Shown here: one piece after another, positions 24,803 to 34,272 of the stretch
How positions within the stretch are numbered: position 1 is the first letter of the stretch
Layout: every line of letters begins with the position of its first letter
Origin: Clostridiaceae bacterium
GTDB lineage: Bacteria > Bacillota > Clostridia > Clostridiales > Clostridiaceae
DNA: 35,670 bases
Direction of reading: 5' to 3'
Assembly: GCA_029219285.1 (NCBI GenBank)
Contig: JAQXTC010000012.1
Coordinates: 1-35,670 of the forward strand
Position numbers and translations under genes: made by a program
The notes under the pieces: model-generated
Told to the model about the DNA's origin: nothing
What the model saw: the letters and a program-made list of their open reading frames with translations, nothing else
The model's database searches: none

Positions 24803-25141
24803 TTGTCTTATAGAGTAGCATTTGCCAGTAGTGATGGAAAAGTTGTAAATCAACATTTTGGACGTGCTAAAGCCTTTCATATTGTTGAGATAGATGACAA
24901 AGATTATAGATATATTGAAACAAGAGTAAATGAGCCATCTTGTAAAGAGTTTGAACATACTGAAGATTCTCTAAAAAAATCTATTAGTGTAATAAAAGAT
25001 TGTAAAGCGGTATTTGTAGCTAAAGTAGGGCAAGGTGCAAGTTATGAACTCTATGCAAATGGAATAAAGGCAATAGAAGCCCCCTACTTTATAGAAGATA
25101 TCCTATTCAAACTAGTTAATAGTAAAGTGAAAATTATATAG
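24803..25141 (+). CDS. NifX/NafY-type cofactor-carrier domain protein
   Basis: 112 residues starting at TTG 24803 with AGGAAGGTGAT upstream. It has the Nitro_FeMo-Co (dinitrogenase iron-molybdenum cofactor) domain pattern: VAFASSDGKVVNQHFGRAKAFHIVEI at the N-terminus (here FASSDG, HFGRA are the key points) and VAKVGQGASYELYANGIKAI further on. Relatives bind NifB-co or FeMo-co in transit. With NifB next door it probably carries the NifB product to the fused enzyme. Single domain, normal size for NifX-like proteins. Confidence 0.85.
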   Translation: MSYRVAFASSDGKVVNQHFGRAKAFHIVEIDDKDYRYIETRVNEPSCKEFEHTEDSLKKSISVIKDCKAVFVAKVGQGASYELYANGIKAIEAPYFIEDILFKLVNSKVKII

Positions 25142-25163
25142 ATAAGGAAGTGAAGTAAAGGCT

Positions 25164-26078
25164 ATGGCAAAAGCAGATTTTGAATTAGTTACAAGGCCTA
25201 ATAAGGGTAAAAATTTTCAGCATTTAGCTAAGGTACATCCGTGTTTAGGTGGAGAAGCTCATTTTAAATATGGTAGGATTCACTTGCCTGTAAGTCCTAC
25301 TTGTAATATTCAATGTAAGTTTTGTAAGCGTGGATTTAATAAATCAGTAATAAGACCAGGGGTAAGTTCATTGATTTTAAAACCAGAAGAGGCAGTAGAT
25401 ACAATACGAAAAGCTCTAAAATTATGTCCGGAAATTAAAGTTGCAGGAATTGCTGGTCCTGGTGATACTTTAGCAACTGACTGGGCAGTAGAAACTTTTG
25501 AGCTCATTAAGGAGGAATTTCCTCAGCTTGTAAAGTGTCTTAGTACAAATGGACTAAGATTAGAGGAAAAAGCTGAAAGATTAGTAAAAGCAGGTCTTGA
25601 AACAATAACAGTTACAGTTAATGCAGTTGATCCAGAGATTTTACAAAATATATGTTCATATGTCATTGATGAAAATGGCAATAAGCTTATAGGAGTAGAG
25701 GGAGCAAATAAATTAATTGATGCACAGCTTAGAGGTATTAAAAAGATAGCAGACCTTGGTGTGATAGTTAAAATTAACAGTGTTTTAGTACCGGGAATTA
25801 ATGATAAACACATTAAAGAAGTAGCAAGAGTAACAAGGGATTTAGGAGCTTCATTGTTAAATATTATTCCTTTAATACCTCAAAATGAATTAGCTCATAT
25901 TGAAGCCCCAACCTGTGAATTACTTGAGAAGGTTAGACAAGAAGCTGGACAATATCTTGAGGTATTTAGACATTGCAAACATTGTAGAGCAGATGCTTGT
26001 GGTATACCTGGAAAAAATCAAGATATACATAGTCAGCTTTACGACAAAGAAGTTGTAGAAACTTTTTCACACGGCTAA
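25164..26078 (+). CDS. NifB-like radical SAM cofactor synthase
   Basis: 304 residues. N-terminal VHPCLGGEAH (H25, C27, H33), radical SAM cluster C47-x3-C51-x2-C54 in CNIQCKFC, NifB signature GIAGPGD, then CLSTNGL and TVTVNAVDPE, and the C-terminal HCKHCRADACGIPG with C271 and C274. These are the positions used by NifB for its extra clusters, so it should make the carbide-centred 8Fe core (NifB-co). No C-terminal NifX-like domain: that function is the separate gene upstream. RBS is modest (GGAAGTGA). Co-transcribed. Confidence 0.9.
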   Translation: MAKADFELVTRPNKGKNFQHLAKVHPCLGGEAHFKYGRIHLPVSPTCNIQCKFCKRGFNKSVIRPGVSSLILKPEEAVDTIRKALKLCPEIKVAGIAGPGDTLATDWAVETFELIKEEFPQLVKCLSTNGLRLEEKAERLVKAGLETITVTVNAVDPEILQNICSYVIDENGNKLIGVEGANKLIDAQLRGIKKIADLGVIVKINSVLVPGINDKHIKEVARVTRDLGASLLNIIPLIPQNELAHIEAPTCELLEKVRQEAGQYLEVFRHCKHCRADACGIPGKNQDIHSQLYDKEVVETFSHG

Positions 26079-26099
26079 AAAATTAAGGAGGAATATAAA

Positions 26100-27260
26100 A
26101 TGAAAATAGAATCAGTATTAGTACATGGCGCAGTAGATGGTGATGAATACACAGGTTCAGTTAATGTTCCTATTTATCAAACATCAACATATAAACAAGC
26201 TGCTCTTGGTGATTTTAAATATGAATATTCAAGGACAGGAAATCCAACTAGGGAGGCATTAGAAAAAACTATTGCTAAGCTAGAAAATGGGACAGAAGGG
26301 TTAGCCTTTGGAAGTGGAATGGCAGCAATAACAGCTATTTTATCATTGTTTAAATCTGGCGATAAAATAATTATTCCAAGTAATCTTTATGGTGGAACTT
26401 TTAGAGTTATAGACAAGGTCTTTAATAATTTTAATATTGCTTATGAGATTGTGGACAGTTCAAAATTAGATGACGTAAAGAAGGTTTTTGAAGAAAATAA
26501 ATCAAAGACACCTATTAAAGCTATATTTATTGAAACACCAACTAATCCCCTTATGGATATAACAGATATTCAAGAAGTAAGTAACCTTGCAAAAGAATAT
26601 GGTGCTCTTGTAATAGTTGATAATACATTTATGTCTCCATATCTTCAAAGGCCATTAAATTATGGAGCAGATATAGTTATTCATAGTGCTACTAAATACC
26701 TTGGTGGTCACAGTAATGTAGTTGCAGGACTTATAGCTGTAAATGATAAAGATTTAAGTGATAAGCTTCATTTTATTCAAAATTCTACTGGTGGAGTCCT
26801 TGGACCATTTGATTCATTTTTATTACTTCAAGGTATAAAAACATTAGGAGTAAGACTTGATAGGCACAATGAAAACGCAGAAAAAATAGTTGATTTTCTA
26901 TTAAATAGTGAATATATAGACAAGGTGTATTATCCAGGACTTAAAGATTCAAAAGGATATGAAATTCAAAAAAAGCAAGCTTCTGGCTTTGGAGGCATGA
27001 TATCCTTCATAGTAAATAAAAAAGTAGATTATAAGAAATTTCTAAAGAGTCTAAAGTTAATAACGCTTGCAGAAAGTTTAGGAGGAGTTGAATCTTTAAT
27101 TTGTAATCCAGCAGCTATGACACATGCTTCTATACCATATAAAATAAGACAAGAGGTAGGAATAGTAGATAGTCTATTAAGATTATCTGTAGGGATAGAA
27201 AATGTAGATGATTTGATTCAAGATATAGAAAATGCTTTTAGTGAAAGTGTAATATCTTAA
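26100..27260 (+). CDS. PLP enzyme, cystathionine gamma-synthase/O-acetylhomoserine thiolyase family
   Basis: 386 residues, RBS AAGGAGGA. Trans-sulfuration family landmarks: YSRTGNPTR (44-51), GSGMAAI (71-77), D174 in VIVDNTF, PLP lysine K199 in SATKYLGGHSN, and the C-terminal ESLGGVESL then PAAMTHASI. Members make cystathionine, homocysteine or methionine from O-acyl-homoserine and a thiol, or cleave cystathionine or methionine; the sequence alone does not separate these. Its place at the end of the operon suggests it uses the thiol released by the nitrogenase-like enzyme, giving methionine if that thiol is methanethiol. Ends at a strong terminator. Confidence 0.9.
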   Translation: MKIESVLVHGAVDGDEYTGSVNVPIYQTSTYKQAALGDFKYEYSRTGNPTREALEKTIAKLENGTEGLAFGSGMAAITAILSLFKSGDKIIIPSNLYGGTFRVIDKVFNNFNIAYEIVDSSKLDDVKKVFEENKSKTPIKAIFIETPTNPLMDITDIQEVSNLAKEYGALVIVDNTFMSPYLQRPLNYGADIVIHSATKYLGGHSNVVAGLIAVNDKDLSDKLHFIQNSTGGVLGPFDSFLLLQGIKTLGVRLDRHNENAEKIVDFLLNSEYIDKVYYPGLKDSKGYEIQKKQASGFGGMISFIVNKKVDYKKFLKSLKLITLAESLGGVESLICNPAAMTHASIPYKIRQEVGIVDSLLRLSVGIENVDDLIQDIENAFSESVIS

Positions 27261-27298
27261 GTGATATAAAAGTTTAAATAAGTGCATATAAGGACTAG

Positions 27299-27340
27299 TA
27301 AGTAAGAAGTTTGTAAGTTGAACTTCTTACTTATTTTTTT
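27299..27340 (+). terminator. Terminator of the nitrogenase-like operon
   Basis: TAAGTAAGAAGTT and AACTTCTTACTTA form a perfect 13-bp stem, nine-base loop, then seven T. Confidence 0.92.
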
Positions 27341-27439
27341 GCATGATTGTTACAGAAGTGTTTTTGAAAGTTAATTGTAGCTTGAGATATGTTATACTTT
27401 TAACATAATTTGAATTTTACTAATGGGGGATTAATTAAT

Positions 27440-28043
27440 ATGCATAACATTAAGAAAAATTGGGATGAGATGGCTAGGGCCTATGAGGAGTTTACTGAGG
27501 GTGAGAATTCCTATAGTTATGTAATAGAGTGGACATGTATAAAGAAAATGTTACCTGTTTTAAATAATAAAGATATATTAGAGCTAGGTTGTGGGTCGGG
27601 TAGATTTACTTTCTTACTTGAAGAAAAAGAGCCTAAGTCTATAAAGGGAATAGATATATCGAAAGAGATGTTAAAAATGGCCAAAGAGAAAGGTAAAAAG
27701 AAAAATTCTATCATTAATGCATCCTATTTACTCAGCACAGTATCCCTTGGATAAAAATGGTGAATTTCCAGTGGATGATGAATGGCAAGTACGATATTTA
27801 GATAAGAGTTTAAGATCTTATATACAACCATGGATTGAATATAATGATAAAATAGAAAATTATTTAAGCACTAGTTATCATTATACATTTTCTGATTATA
27901 TTAATGCGGCAATTAGCGCTGGATTTACCTTAGAAGAGGTGCAGGAACCAGAACCACCTAAAGAGTGGAAAGAGAGATATCCTGAAATGTATGAAGGATT
28001 TATGGAAACACCAAGCTTTATGATTATTAAGATAAGAAAATAG
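27440..28043 (+). pseudogene. Class I SAM methyltransferase gene with internal deletion and frameshift
   Basis: Start ATG 27440 (RBS GGGGGA). The first frame (to 27754) reads NIKKNWDEMARAYEEF, then ILELGCGSGRFTFLLEE (SAM-binding motif I) and GIDISKEMLKMAKEK (motif II). Around 27715 the homologous reading moves to another frame (HPIYSAQYPLD ... YTFSDYINAAISAGF ... SFMIIKIRK, to 28043), which matches the C-terminal part of such enzymes. The section between, with the strands after motif II and the DxxLxxGG-type region, is missing. Almost certainly inactive. Followed by its own terminator. Confidence 0.75.
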
Positions 28044-28052
28044 ATTTTTTTG

Positions 28053-28085
28053 AAAGAAAAGAGAAATTAGTCTCTTTTCTTTTTT
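28053..28085 (+). terminator. Terminator
   Basis: AAAGAAAAGAGA and TCTCTTTTCTTT with loop AATTAG, followed by T. Ends the methyltransferase pseudogene. Confidence 0.8.
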
Positions 28086-28163
28086 CGGTTATTATGAATT
28101 ATTTTTTGTATTATGAGGAATAATAAATAGATAGAAATATAATAATAGAAAGGAACATTAATT

Positions 28164-28574
28164 ATGGTAGAAAAGAGTTTGGTGTTAATTAAACCTGATG
28201 GGGTAGAGAGGAATATTATTGGTAACATAATAAGTTGTTATGAAGACAATGGACTTAAGGTTAAGGCTTTAAAAATGATGAAAGCCACAGAAGAAATTGC
28301 TTCAAAGCATTATGCACAACATCAAGGAAAGGATTTTTATGATGAACTAATTGGGTTTATTACTAGAAGTCCATTGGTTGCAATTATCCTAGAAGGCGAA
28401 GATGCAGTAAAGAGAGTTAGGGGTATAAATGGAGCTACTGATCCTAAGGATGCATTTGAAGGAAGCATAAGATATAGGTATGCAAAGAGTAAAACTGAAA
28501 ATGTAGTGCATGCATCAGATTCTCCAGAAAAGGCTGAAGATGAAATTGCATTATGGTTTAGTGAGTTAAAGTAG
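28164..28574 (+). CDS. ndk: Nucleoside diphosphate kinase
   Basis: 136 residues, RBS AGAAAGGA. N-terminal EKSLVLIKPDGVERNIIG, middle GKDFYDELIGFITRSPLVA, and RVRGINGATDPKDA; the catalytic His is in NVVHASDSPEKAE, the family signature. It transfers gamma-phosphate from ATP to NDPs. The active-site segment is H-A-S-D, a small variation on the common H-G/A-S-D. Followed after 18 bases by the [2Fe-2S] protein gene, so the two are probably co-transcribed. Confidence 0.96.
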   Translation: MVEKSLVLIKPDGVERNIIGNIISCYEDNGLKVKALKMMKATEEIASKHYAQHQGKDFYDELIGFITRSPLVAIILEGEDAVKRVRGINGATDPKDAFEGSIRYRYAKSKTENVVHASDSPEKAEDEIALWFSELK

Positions 28575-28592
28575 AATTAAATTGAAGGTGAA

Positions 28593-28919
28593 ATGAAAAT
28601 GAGTAATAATGAAATGAAAATGGGTCTTAAAATCGAGGACTACAAGAAAGTAAGACTTGCTATGTCAGGGGGAGCTAGAACCCTTGATGATATTAAAAAG
28701 AGTACTGATATATTCATTGAGGATGATGAATATGCAAAGAATATTGAAAAAGTCCTAAAAAATGCATGTACATGCAAAAAGGTTTCTATAGAAGAAGTGG
28801 TTAAGGCAGTAAAGAATGGTGCTGATACTTTAGAAAAAGTAAGAGAAGCTACAGGCGCTAATACTGCATGTATGCGTTGTACCGATCTTATTCAAAATAT
28901 AATTGATAATGGAAGATAA
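28593..28919 (+). CDS. BFD-like [2Fe-2S]-binding protein
   Basis: 108 residues (RBS GAAGGTGAAA; a second ATG at 28599 is also possible). The C-terminal half is a BFD/NifU-middle-type [2Fe-2S] domain: CTCKKVSIEEVVKAVKNGADTLEKV, then ATGANTACMRC, giving four cysteines as CxC and CxxC. The N-terminal half (KIEDYKKVRLAMSGGARTLDDIKKSTD) looks like a copy of the same helical fold without cysteines. Possible roles are electron transfer or iron release from storage. Ends at a terminator. Confidence 0.82.
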   Translation: MKMSNNEMKMGLKIEDYKKVRLAMSGGARTLDDIKKSTDIFIEDDEYAKNIEKVLKNACTCKKVSIEEVVKAVKNGADTLEKVREATGANTACMRCTDLIQNIIDNGR

Positions 28920-28941
28920 ATTATTATAATATGTTTAGAAG

Positions 28942-28982
28942 TTGTCTTATCAATGTAAAAAAAGGTAAGACAATTTTTTTTT
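28942..28982 (+). terminator. Terminator of the ndk/[2Fe-2S] operon
   Basis: TTGTCTTA and TAAGACAA stem (28942-28949 with 28966-28973) followed by nine T. Confidence 0.85.
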
Positions 28983-28991
28983 GAAAAGTTG

Positions 28992-29022
28992 TTGACCCTA
29001 ACATGATGTTATAGTGTAATAT
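28992..29022 (+). promoter_or_regulatory. MerR-type promoter with 19-bp spacer and dyad operator
   Basis: TTGACC at 28992-28997 and TAATAT at 29017-29022 are 19 bp apart, the elongated spacing typical of MerR-activated promoters. Inside it lies the perfect palindrome TAACATGATGTTA (28999-29011). It sits 85 bases before the MerR-family gene, which should bind it. Confidence 0.75.
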
Positions 29023-29106
29023 AAAAACATACTTAGAAAAAGATAACAAATAGCGCTATTAAAAATATCTTTTCTAATATTAAATTCTTAAAGGGGTGTT
29101 CAAGCT

Positions 29107-30288
29107 TTGAAAACAGTGAAGGAAGTTTCAGATTTAACAGGAATAAGTGTAAGAATGCTACATTATTATCATAAAATTGGATTATTGAATCCTACAACTA
29201 TATCAGAATCAGGTTATAGATTATATGATGATGAAGCTTTGAAAACTTTGCAACAAATTTTGTTTTTTAAAGAGCTTGAAATACCTTTAAAGGATGTAAA
29301 ATCAATAATGTTAAGTCCATCTTTTGATAAAGTTAAAGCGTTAAAAAGTCAGAAAGAACTTTTAAAGCTAAAACGTAAAAGACTTGATGGATTGATTGAC
29401 CTTATTGATAAAACATTAAAAGGAGAGGGTACAATGGAATTTAAAGAATTTGATATGACTGAATATTTTGAGGTGCTAAATAGTTTTAAAGAGGAAAATA
29501 GAGAACTTATAATAAAACAATATGGTAGTATTGAAAAATATGATGAATTTATAGAAAGATGTAAAACTAATCAAGATAAAATTGCCAAGGATGCTGTTGA
29601 AGAGTATGGCAGTATGGAAAAATTCGTAGATTCTCTAAAAAAGAATTTTAGTAATGAAAAATATATGTCCTTATCTGAAAAGTTTGATGAATATAGACAG
29701 GATCTGATTGAGGATAATAACCCTAAATTAAGAAAGCTATTAGATAAATTATTTTCTTATAAAGATAAAGGCCAATCATCTAAAGAAGTTCAAGAAATTG
29801 CAACTAAAATTACTGAACTTAGTAAAAAAGAATATGAAGTATTTAAGATGAAAGATGGCGATGATCATTGGTATTCCATAGTTAATGTATATAAGAATAT
29901 GAAAGAAGAAACAAAGAAGCTTAACAAGCAGTTTGGAGAATTTGATAAGCTATATGGTGAAGGCGCTTGTAACTTTTTTGGTAATGCTTTAAATATTAAT
30001 ATGAATGGATGGGAACCTGAAGGGGAAAAATTATATAAGAGATTAACAGCTGATTTAACTAAGGATCCAGCTAATGAGGACTTACAAGACATTATAGAAA
30101 AGATAATTAATGTTGAAAGGGAATCTTATAAGTCTTTAAATATGGAAATGCCAGAAAATCATTATCCTCATAAGGCTGAGTTATTTCAAAATAACGAGAC
30201 TTATATAAAAGTTTTTGATGATAAGTATGGAAAAGGTGCTTCAAAATTTATTGGAAAAGCGTTAGAAATATATATTAATAATAAATAG
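29107..30288 (+). CDS. TipA-like MerR-family regulator with long effector region
   Basis: Starts at TTG 29107 with GGGGTG upstream; 393 residues. N-terminal MerR winged helix (1-70: VKEVSDLTGISVRMLHYYHKIGLL and SGYRLYDDEAL), coiled coil about 75-110, then a TipAS-type antibiotic-recognition region. TipA-like regulators usually have about 250 residues. This one is much longer, with two similar end motifs, FDKLYGEGACNFFGNALNI (about 280-298) and FDDKYGKGASKFIGKALEI (about 369-387), suggesting a duplicated TipAS-like domain. TipA binds thiopeptides and autoactivates. The operator upstream supports autoregulation. No target gene other than itself is evident. Confidence 0.88.
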   Translation: MKTVKEVSDLTGISVRMLHYYHKIGLLNPTTISESGYRLYDDEALKTLQQILFFKELEIPLKDVKSIMLSPSFDKVKALKSQKELLKLKRKRLDGLIDLIDKTLKGEGTMEFKEFDMTEYFEVLNSFKEENRELIIKQYGSIEKYDEFIERCKTNQDKIAKDAVEEYGSMEKFVDSLKKNFSNEKYMSLSEKFDEYRQDLIEDNNPKLRKLLDKLFSYKDKGQSSKEVQEIATKITELSKKEYEVFKMKDGDDHWYSIVNVYKNMKEETKKLNKQFGEFDKLYGEGACNFFGNALNINMNGWEPEGEKLYKRLTADLTKDPANEDLQDIIEKIINVERESYKSLNMEMPENHYPHKAELFQNNETYIKVFDDKYGKGASKFIGKALEIYINNK

Positions 30289-30297
30289 GTTTATTTT

Positions 30298-30345
30298 AGT
30301 GGTAGGAATAATATGTGAAAACATAATTCTACCACTTTTACTTTT
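30298..30345 (+). terminator. Terminator of the MerR gene
   Basis: AGTGGTAG(G)AAT pairs with ATTCTACCACT with one bulged base, followed by a T-rich tail. Confidence 0.8.
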
Positions 30346-30423
30346 GTATAAAAAAGCATATTTACGCTTACTAATTTTTAATTAGAAAATACATAAAAAT
30401 ATGAAATTAATTAATAATTGTGT

Positions 30424-30429
30424 TAAAAT
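30424..30429 (+). promoter_or_regulatory. Extended -10 promoter of asnA
   Basis: TGTTAAAAT (TG at 30421) lies 35 bases before the ATG at 30464. No T-box leader fits in the 175-base gap. Confidence 0.5.
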
Positions 30430-30463
30430 AAAATAAATCACTATATAAATTGGGGGATATATT

Positions 30464-31489
30464 ATGGAAAATAATAACAAGGGCAGTGTTTTTGTACCAG
30501 AAGGATACAAATCAAATCTGTCACTTAGAGAAACAGAAGTAGCAATAAAAAAGGTTAAGGATTATTTTCAAGTTGAATTTAGTAAGGCGTTAAATTTAAC
30601 AAGAGTATCTGCACCACTTTTTTTAGAAAGTAATTCAGGGCTAAATGATAAATTAAATGGTGTGGAAAGACCAGTAGCTTTTGATATGAAAGCTATAGAA
30701 AATAGTAACATTGAAATAGTTCATTCTTTAGCTAAGTGGAAAAGATATGCTTTATATAAATATGAATTTAATGTAGGTGAAGGTCTTTATACTGATATGA
30801 ATGCTATAAGACGTGATGAAGACCTAGATAATCTTCATTCAATTTACGTTGATCAATGGGATTGGGAAAAGATTATTGCTAAGGAAGAGCGAAATGTAAA
30901 TACATTAAAGAGTGTTGTAAAAACAATTTATGGAGTTTTAAAGAATACTGAAGAATATGTAGCATCAGAGTATCCTACATTAGAAAAGGTTTTACCAGAA
31001 GAAATTTCATTTATAACAACTCAAGAGCTTGAAGATATGTATCCTGACATGACTTCAAAGGAAAGAGAAAATGCTATTTGCAGAGAAAAGAAAGCAGTAT
31101 TCTTAATGCAAATTGGAGATAAACTTTTAAGTGGTAAGAAACATGATGGAAGAAGTCCAGATTATGATGACTGGAAACTTAATGGTGATATTCTTCTTTA
31201 TAATCCTTTATTTGATGGAGCTTTTGAAGTATCATCAATGGGTATAAGAGTTAATAAAGAAGCTTTAGAAGAACAATTAAAGAAGGCTGGATGTGAAGAT
31301 AGAAAGAAACTATATTTTCATAAATTATTACTTGAAGAAAAATTACCGCAAACAATAGGTGGCGGAATAGGACAATCAAGAATATGTATGTTCTTCTTAA
31401 GAAAAGCACATATTGGTGAAGTACAATCTTCCATTTGGGATGATAACACAGTTAAGACTTGTGAAGATGCAGGAATAAAATTACTTTAA
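30464..31489 (+). CDS. asnA: Aspartate--ammonia ligase
   Basis: 341 residues, RBS TGGGGGA. AsnA family, related to class II aminoacyl-tRNA synthetases: N-terminal [13 protein letters not shown], then [60 protein letters not shown], and the C-terminal motif [19 protein letters not shown] with the class II arginine. It makes asparagine from aspartate, ammonia and ATP through an AMP intermediate. Length is normal for AsnA. Single gene under its own promoter. Confidence 0.97.
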   Translation: MENNNKGSVFVPEGYKSNLSLRETEVAIKKVKDYFQVEFSKALNLTRVSAPLFLESNSGLNDKLNGVERPVAFDMKAIENSNIEIVHSLAKWKRYALYKYEFNVGEGLYTDMNAIRRDEDLDNLHSIYVDQWDWEKIIAKEERNVNTLKSVVKTIYGVLKNTEEYVASEYPTLEKVLPEEISFITTQELEDMYPDMTSKERENAICREKKAVFLMQIGDKLLSGKKHDGRSPDYDDWKLNGDILLYNPLFDGAFEVSSMGIRVNKEALEEQLKKAGCEDRKKLYFHKLLLEEKLPQTIGGGIGQSRICMFFLRKAHIGEVQSSIWDDNTVKTCEDAGIKLL

Positions 31490-31507
31490 GAATTAAGAAT
31501 GAAGGAC

Positions 31508-31897
31508 GGATTGGCCCCTCCAAATGGGACAATTTGTCTCAAATACTTTTTATTCTTAAAATTTTATCTAATATTTCTCAAGCTTGACTCAGTTCTTGAA
31601 ATATTAGAGAAATTAATTTATAATTTCACAACAAGTTTGTTTTTGAATACATTATTCTTTAGATCATAAAATTCTTGTGGAGTTCTATAATCGATAGAAG
31701 AATGTATTCTTTTTTTTAACATATCCCTAAGAACTGCTACTTCTAATTCATGATTTTGTTTTAGTAGCTCTTTGCATTTCTTTTTATAATCGTAAATTTT
31801 CGTGTAAACTTCATTTAGACCTCCTCAAATATAGAACAATTTTATTCTAATTTCCCTGAGATAAATTGTTCATCATTATGAGGGGGCCTATGAGTCC
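31508..31897 (-). mobile_element. Remnant of an IS3-family insertion sequence
   Basis: Imperfect inverted ends: left GGATTGGCCCCTCC...GACAATTTGTCTC (31508-31540) and right, read in reverse, GGACTCATAGGCCCCCTC...GAACAATTTATCTC (31858-31897). The interior is only about 320 bp, so over a kilobase has been lost. It holds a transposase stub on the minus strand. Confidence 0.65.
31618..31823 (-). pseudogene. IS3-type transposase stub (OrfA end joined to OrfB end)
   Basis: Minus-strand frame without a start codon reading NEVYTKIYDYKKKCKELL, then KQNHELEVAVLRDMLKK, which matches the coiled-coil end of IS3 OrfA. It runs straight into RIHSSIDYRTPQEFYDLKN and KNKLVVKL stop, the extreme C-terminus of OrfB. 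The catalytic DDE core is absent. Confidence 0.7.
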
Positions 31898-32152
31898 GTA
31901 ACTATTAATTCTTCATTATAAAAAATATGTCCATTGTTTTATAAAGTGTTAATGAATTAAACAATTAATAAATAATAATGAAATAATAACCACAAACATT
32001 AGAAATTAATTAACTTTTTTGTGCTTATAAAAAAGAATTTAATTATTAATGGGAAAGCTGTGTGGATATTGTAAGAAACAGAAAAATATTGTAAAATAAA
32101 TTATAAATATTATCAAAATAACTGATATATAGTAAATATAATTGGTGAAGGA

Positions 32153-34162
32153 ATGAGGGACTATATGAAAAGTTTAAAACAAAAATTAATTTTATTAGTG
32201 GGATTATTAATTGTTACAGTATGTTTATGTTTGAGTATTACAACTTATTTTAGCGCATATAAAGCTTTACTAACCAATACTGAAAACACAATTCAAGAAG
32301 TATCTAATGAAGTATCTAATGCTGCTTCAACAAACATGAGAGGTGAACTTAAAGAACTTGAAGCTATTGCTGCAAGAAGTGAAGTAATTAGTAGAGATAT
32401 TTCAAAAGAAGATAAGATAAAATTTTTATACGATGAAGCTCAAAGAATTGGTTGTGAAAGCCTTACAATTATCGATATAAATGGGGATTCTTTCAATGGT
32501 GATGGTAAGGAACAAAATCTTGCTGATAGAGAGTATTTTAAAAAAGCTTTAGCAGGTGAAAGTAATTTTTCAGATCCGATGATTGGTAAATCAACTGGGC
32601 AATTTTCAGTTTTTCTTGCGGTTCCAATAAAAGAAGATGGCAAAGTAATAGGAGTAATGAGTGAAGTTAGAGACGGTAATGGATTAAGCGCATTAACAAA
32701 CAATGTTAAATATGGCAAGGATGGTTTTGCGTATATTTTAAATAATGAAGGAACAGTTATTGCTCATAATGATAAAGATCTAGTTATGAATGGTGATAAT
32801 ATTATAAAAAAAGCAGAAACAAATGAAAAATTTAAAGATAAGGCATCTGCTTTTGAAAAAGCAATAAATGAAAAAAATGGATTTTCTACATATAAACTAG
32901 AAAATGAAGAGAAATTCATAGGTTATACTGAGGTAGAAGGAACTAACTGGGTTGCAGTTGTTGAGGTAAGTTCTGTTAGTGCTTTAAGTGGACTTAGAAC
33001 ACTAAGAATTTTAATAGTATTTACTTCATTATTGTTGATTGCAATAGGAGTAGTTTTAGCATACATAATGTCAACTCGTATTGCTAAAGGTATCAAAGAC
33101 TCATCAGATTCTCTTGAAACTTTAGCGGGTGGAGATTTAAGAATTAAATTAAATAATAAGTACTTAAATAGAAATGATGAAATTGGTCAAATGGCAAAAG
33201 GCATGCAGTTCATGTCCAATTCATTAAGTAAAATAATAAAAGGTATAAAAAATAATTCAGAAACAATAGATGTTGAAGCAGAAAACTTATCATCAGCATC
33301 TTCGGAAATAAGTATGGTATCGCAAAATATTACTGAATCTATAAATGAAATTGCCAAGGGTACAACATCTCAATCGGAAGAATTAATGAAAATATCAGAA
33401 ATAGTTAATGACTTTGGAGAAAAAGTAGTACAAGTTATTAAAGAAATACAAGATGTTGATAAGACATCTAATGATATAAATGAACAAGCAAAGAACAGTA
33501 GCGGTGAGATGGAATTATTAAATGCTTCAGTAGTTAATGTGGGCAATGTATTTAAAGCATTTAGCGAAAAGATTGATGGTCTTGGCAAGAATGTAAATGA
33601 AATTAATGAGATAACTAATGTTATTAATGGAATAGCAGAACAAACTAATCTTCTAGCTCTTAATGCAGCTATTGAAGCGGCAAGAGCAGGTGAAGCTGGT
33701 AAGGGATTCTCTGTTGTAGCAGAAGAAATAAGAAAACTTGCTGAAGAATCTCAATTATCTGCAGAAAAAATAAATCAATTAATAGCTAGAATATCTAAAG
33801 AGGCTAATAAAATTGTAGAAGAATCAAGTGAAGTAGATAATGAACTATCTAATCAAGAAGGTGTTATCAAAGAATCAATTGAGTCATTTAATAAGATAAT
33901 AGAAGCTATTGATGTAGTATTACCAAAAATAAATACTGTTGAGACATCAATAAATAAGTTAAATGAAGAAAAAAATGAAATATTAGTAAAAGTAGATAAT
34001 ATCTCATCAGTAGCTCTTGAAGTGTCAGCTTCATCAGAGGAAATATCAGCATCATCTGAAGAAATGAATGCATCTATTGAAGAAATGTCTGCAATAGCAC
34101 AAACATTAAAAGAAAAGACAAATGAAATGATAGGTGAAGTAAATAGATTTAAAGTTAATTAA
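32153..34162 (+). CDS. Methyl-accepting chemotaxis protein with extracellular Cache domain
   Basis: 669 residues from ATG 32153 (GGTGAAGG directly before it); an ATG at 32165 with GAGGG upstream is about as likely. TM1 about residues 11-33, extracellular dCache-type sensor about 35-280 ([25 protein letters not shown] is typical), TM2 about 283-306, HAMP about 308-360, then the MCP signalling domain with hairpin tip [24 protein letters not shown]. dCache receptors often bind amino acids or organic acids. It signals to CheA/CheW. Ends at a terminator, transcribed alone. Confidence 0.95.
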   Translation: MRDYMKSLKQKLILLVGLLIVTVCLCLSITTYFSAYKALLTNTENTIQEVSNEVSNAASTNMRGELKELEAIAARSEVISRDISKEDKIKFLYDEAQRIGCESLTIIDINGDSFNGDGKEQNLADREYFKKALAGESNFSDPMIGKSTGQFSVFLAVPIKEDGKVIGVMSEVRDGNGLSALTNNVKYGKDGFAYILNNEGTVIAHNDKDLVMNGDNIIKKAETNEKFKDKASAFEKAINEKNGFSTYKLENEEKFIGYTEVEGTNWVAVVEVSSVSALSGLRTLRILIVFTSLLLIAIGVVLAYIMSTRIAKGIKDSSDSLETLAGGDLRIKLNNKYLNRNDEIGQMAKGMQFMSNSLSKIIKGIKNNSETIDVEAENLSSASSEISMVSQNITESINEIAKGTTSQSEELMKISEIVNDFGEKVVQVIKEIQDVDKTSNDINEQAKNSSGEMELLNASVVNVGNVFKAFSEKIDGLGKNVNEINEITNVINGIAEQTNLLALNAAIEAARAGEAGKGFSVVAEEIRKLAEESQLSAEKINQLIARISKEANKIVEESSEVDNELSNQEGVIKESIESFNKIIEAIDVVLPKINTVETSINKLNEEKNEILVKVDNISSVALEVSASSEEISASSEEMNASIEEMSAIAQTLKEKTNEMIGEVNRFKVN

Positions 34163-34191
34163 AAAGCTTTGTTTAACTGAATATGAATTTA

Positions 34192-34222
34192 AAAAGTCAG
34201 CAAATTTATTGCTGGCTTTTTT
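34192..34222 (+). terminator. Terminator of the chemotaxis receptor gene
   Basis: AAAGTCAGCAA and TTGCTGGCTTT stem (one G-U pair), loop ATTTA, then T run. Confidence 0.88.
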
Positions 34223-34272
34223 GTTTTGATAAAGTTAAGAATGTTAAGTTTAGTTTGGTTATGTTAAATAAA

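Larger units (their letters stand above)
31490..32152. other. Gene-free interval: IS remnant, then leader of the chemotaxis gene
   Basis: The first 400 bases are the IS3-family remnant described separately. The remaining 250 bases are AT-rich with no gene and no recognisable riboswitch. No clear terminator for asnA was found before the IS remnant. Confidence 0.5.

Noticed and set aside
31898..32152. c-di-GMP riboswitch before the chemotaxis receptor
   Set aside because: The conserved GEMM core and tetraloop receptor sequences are not present.
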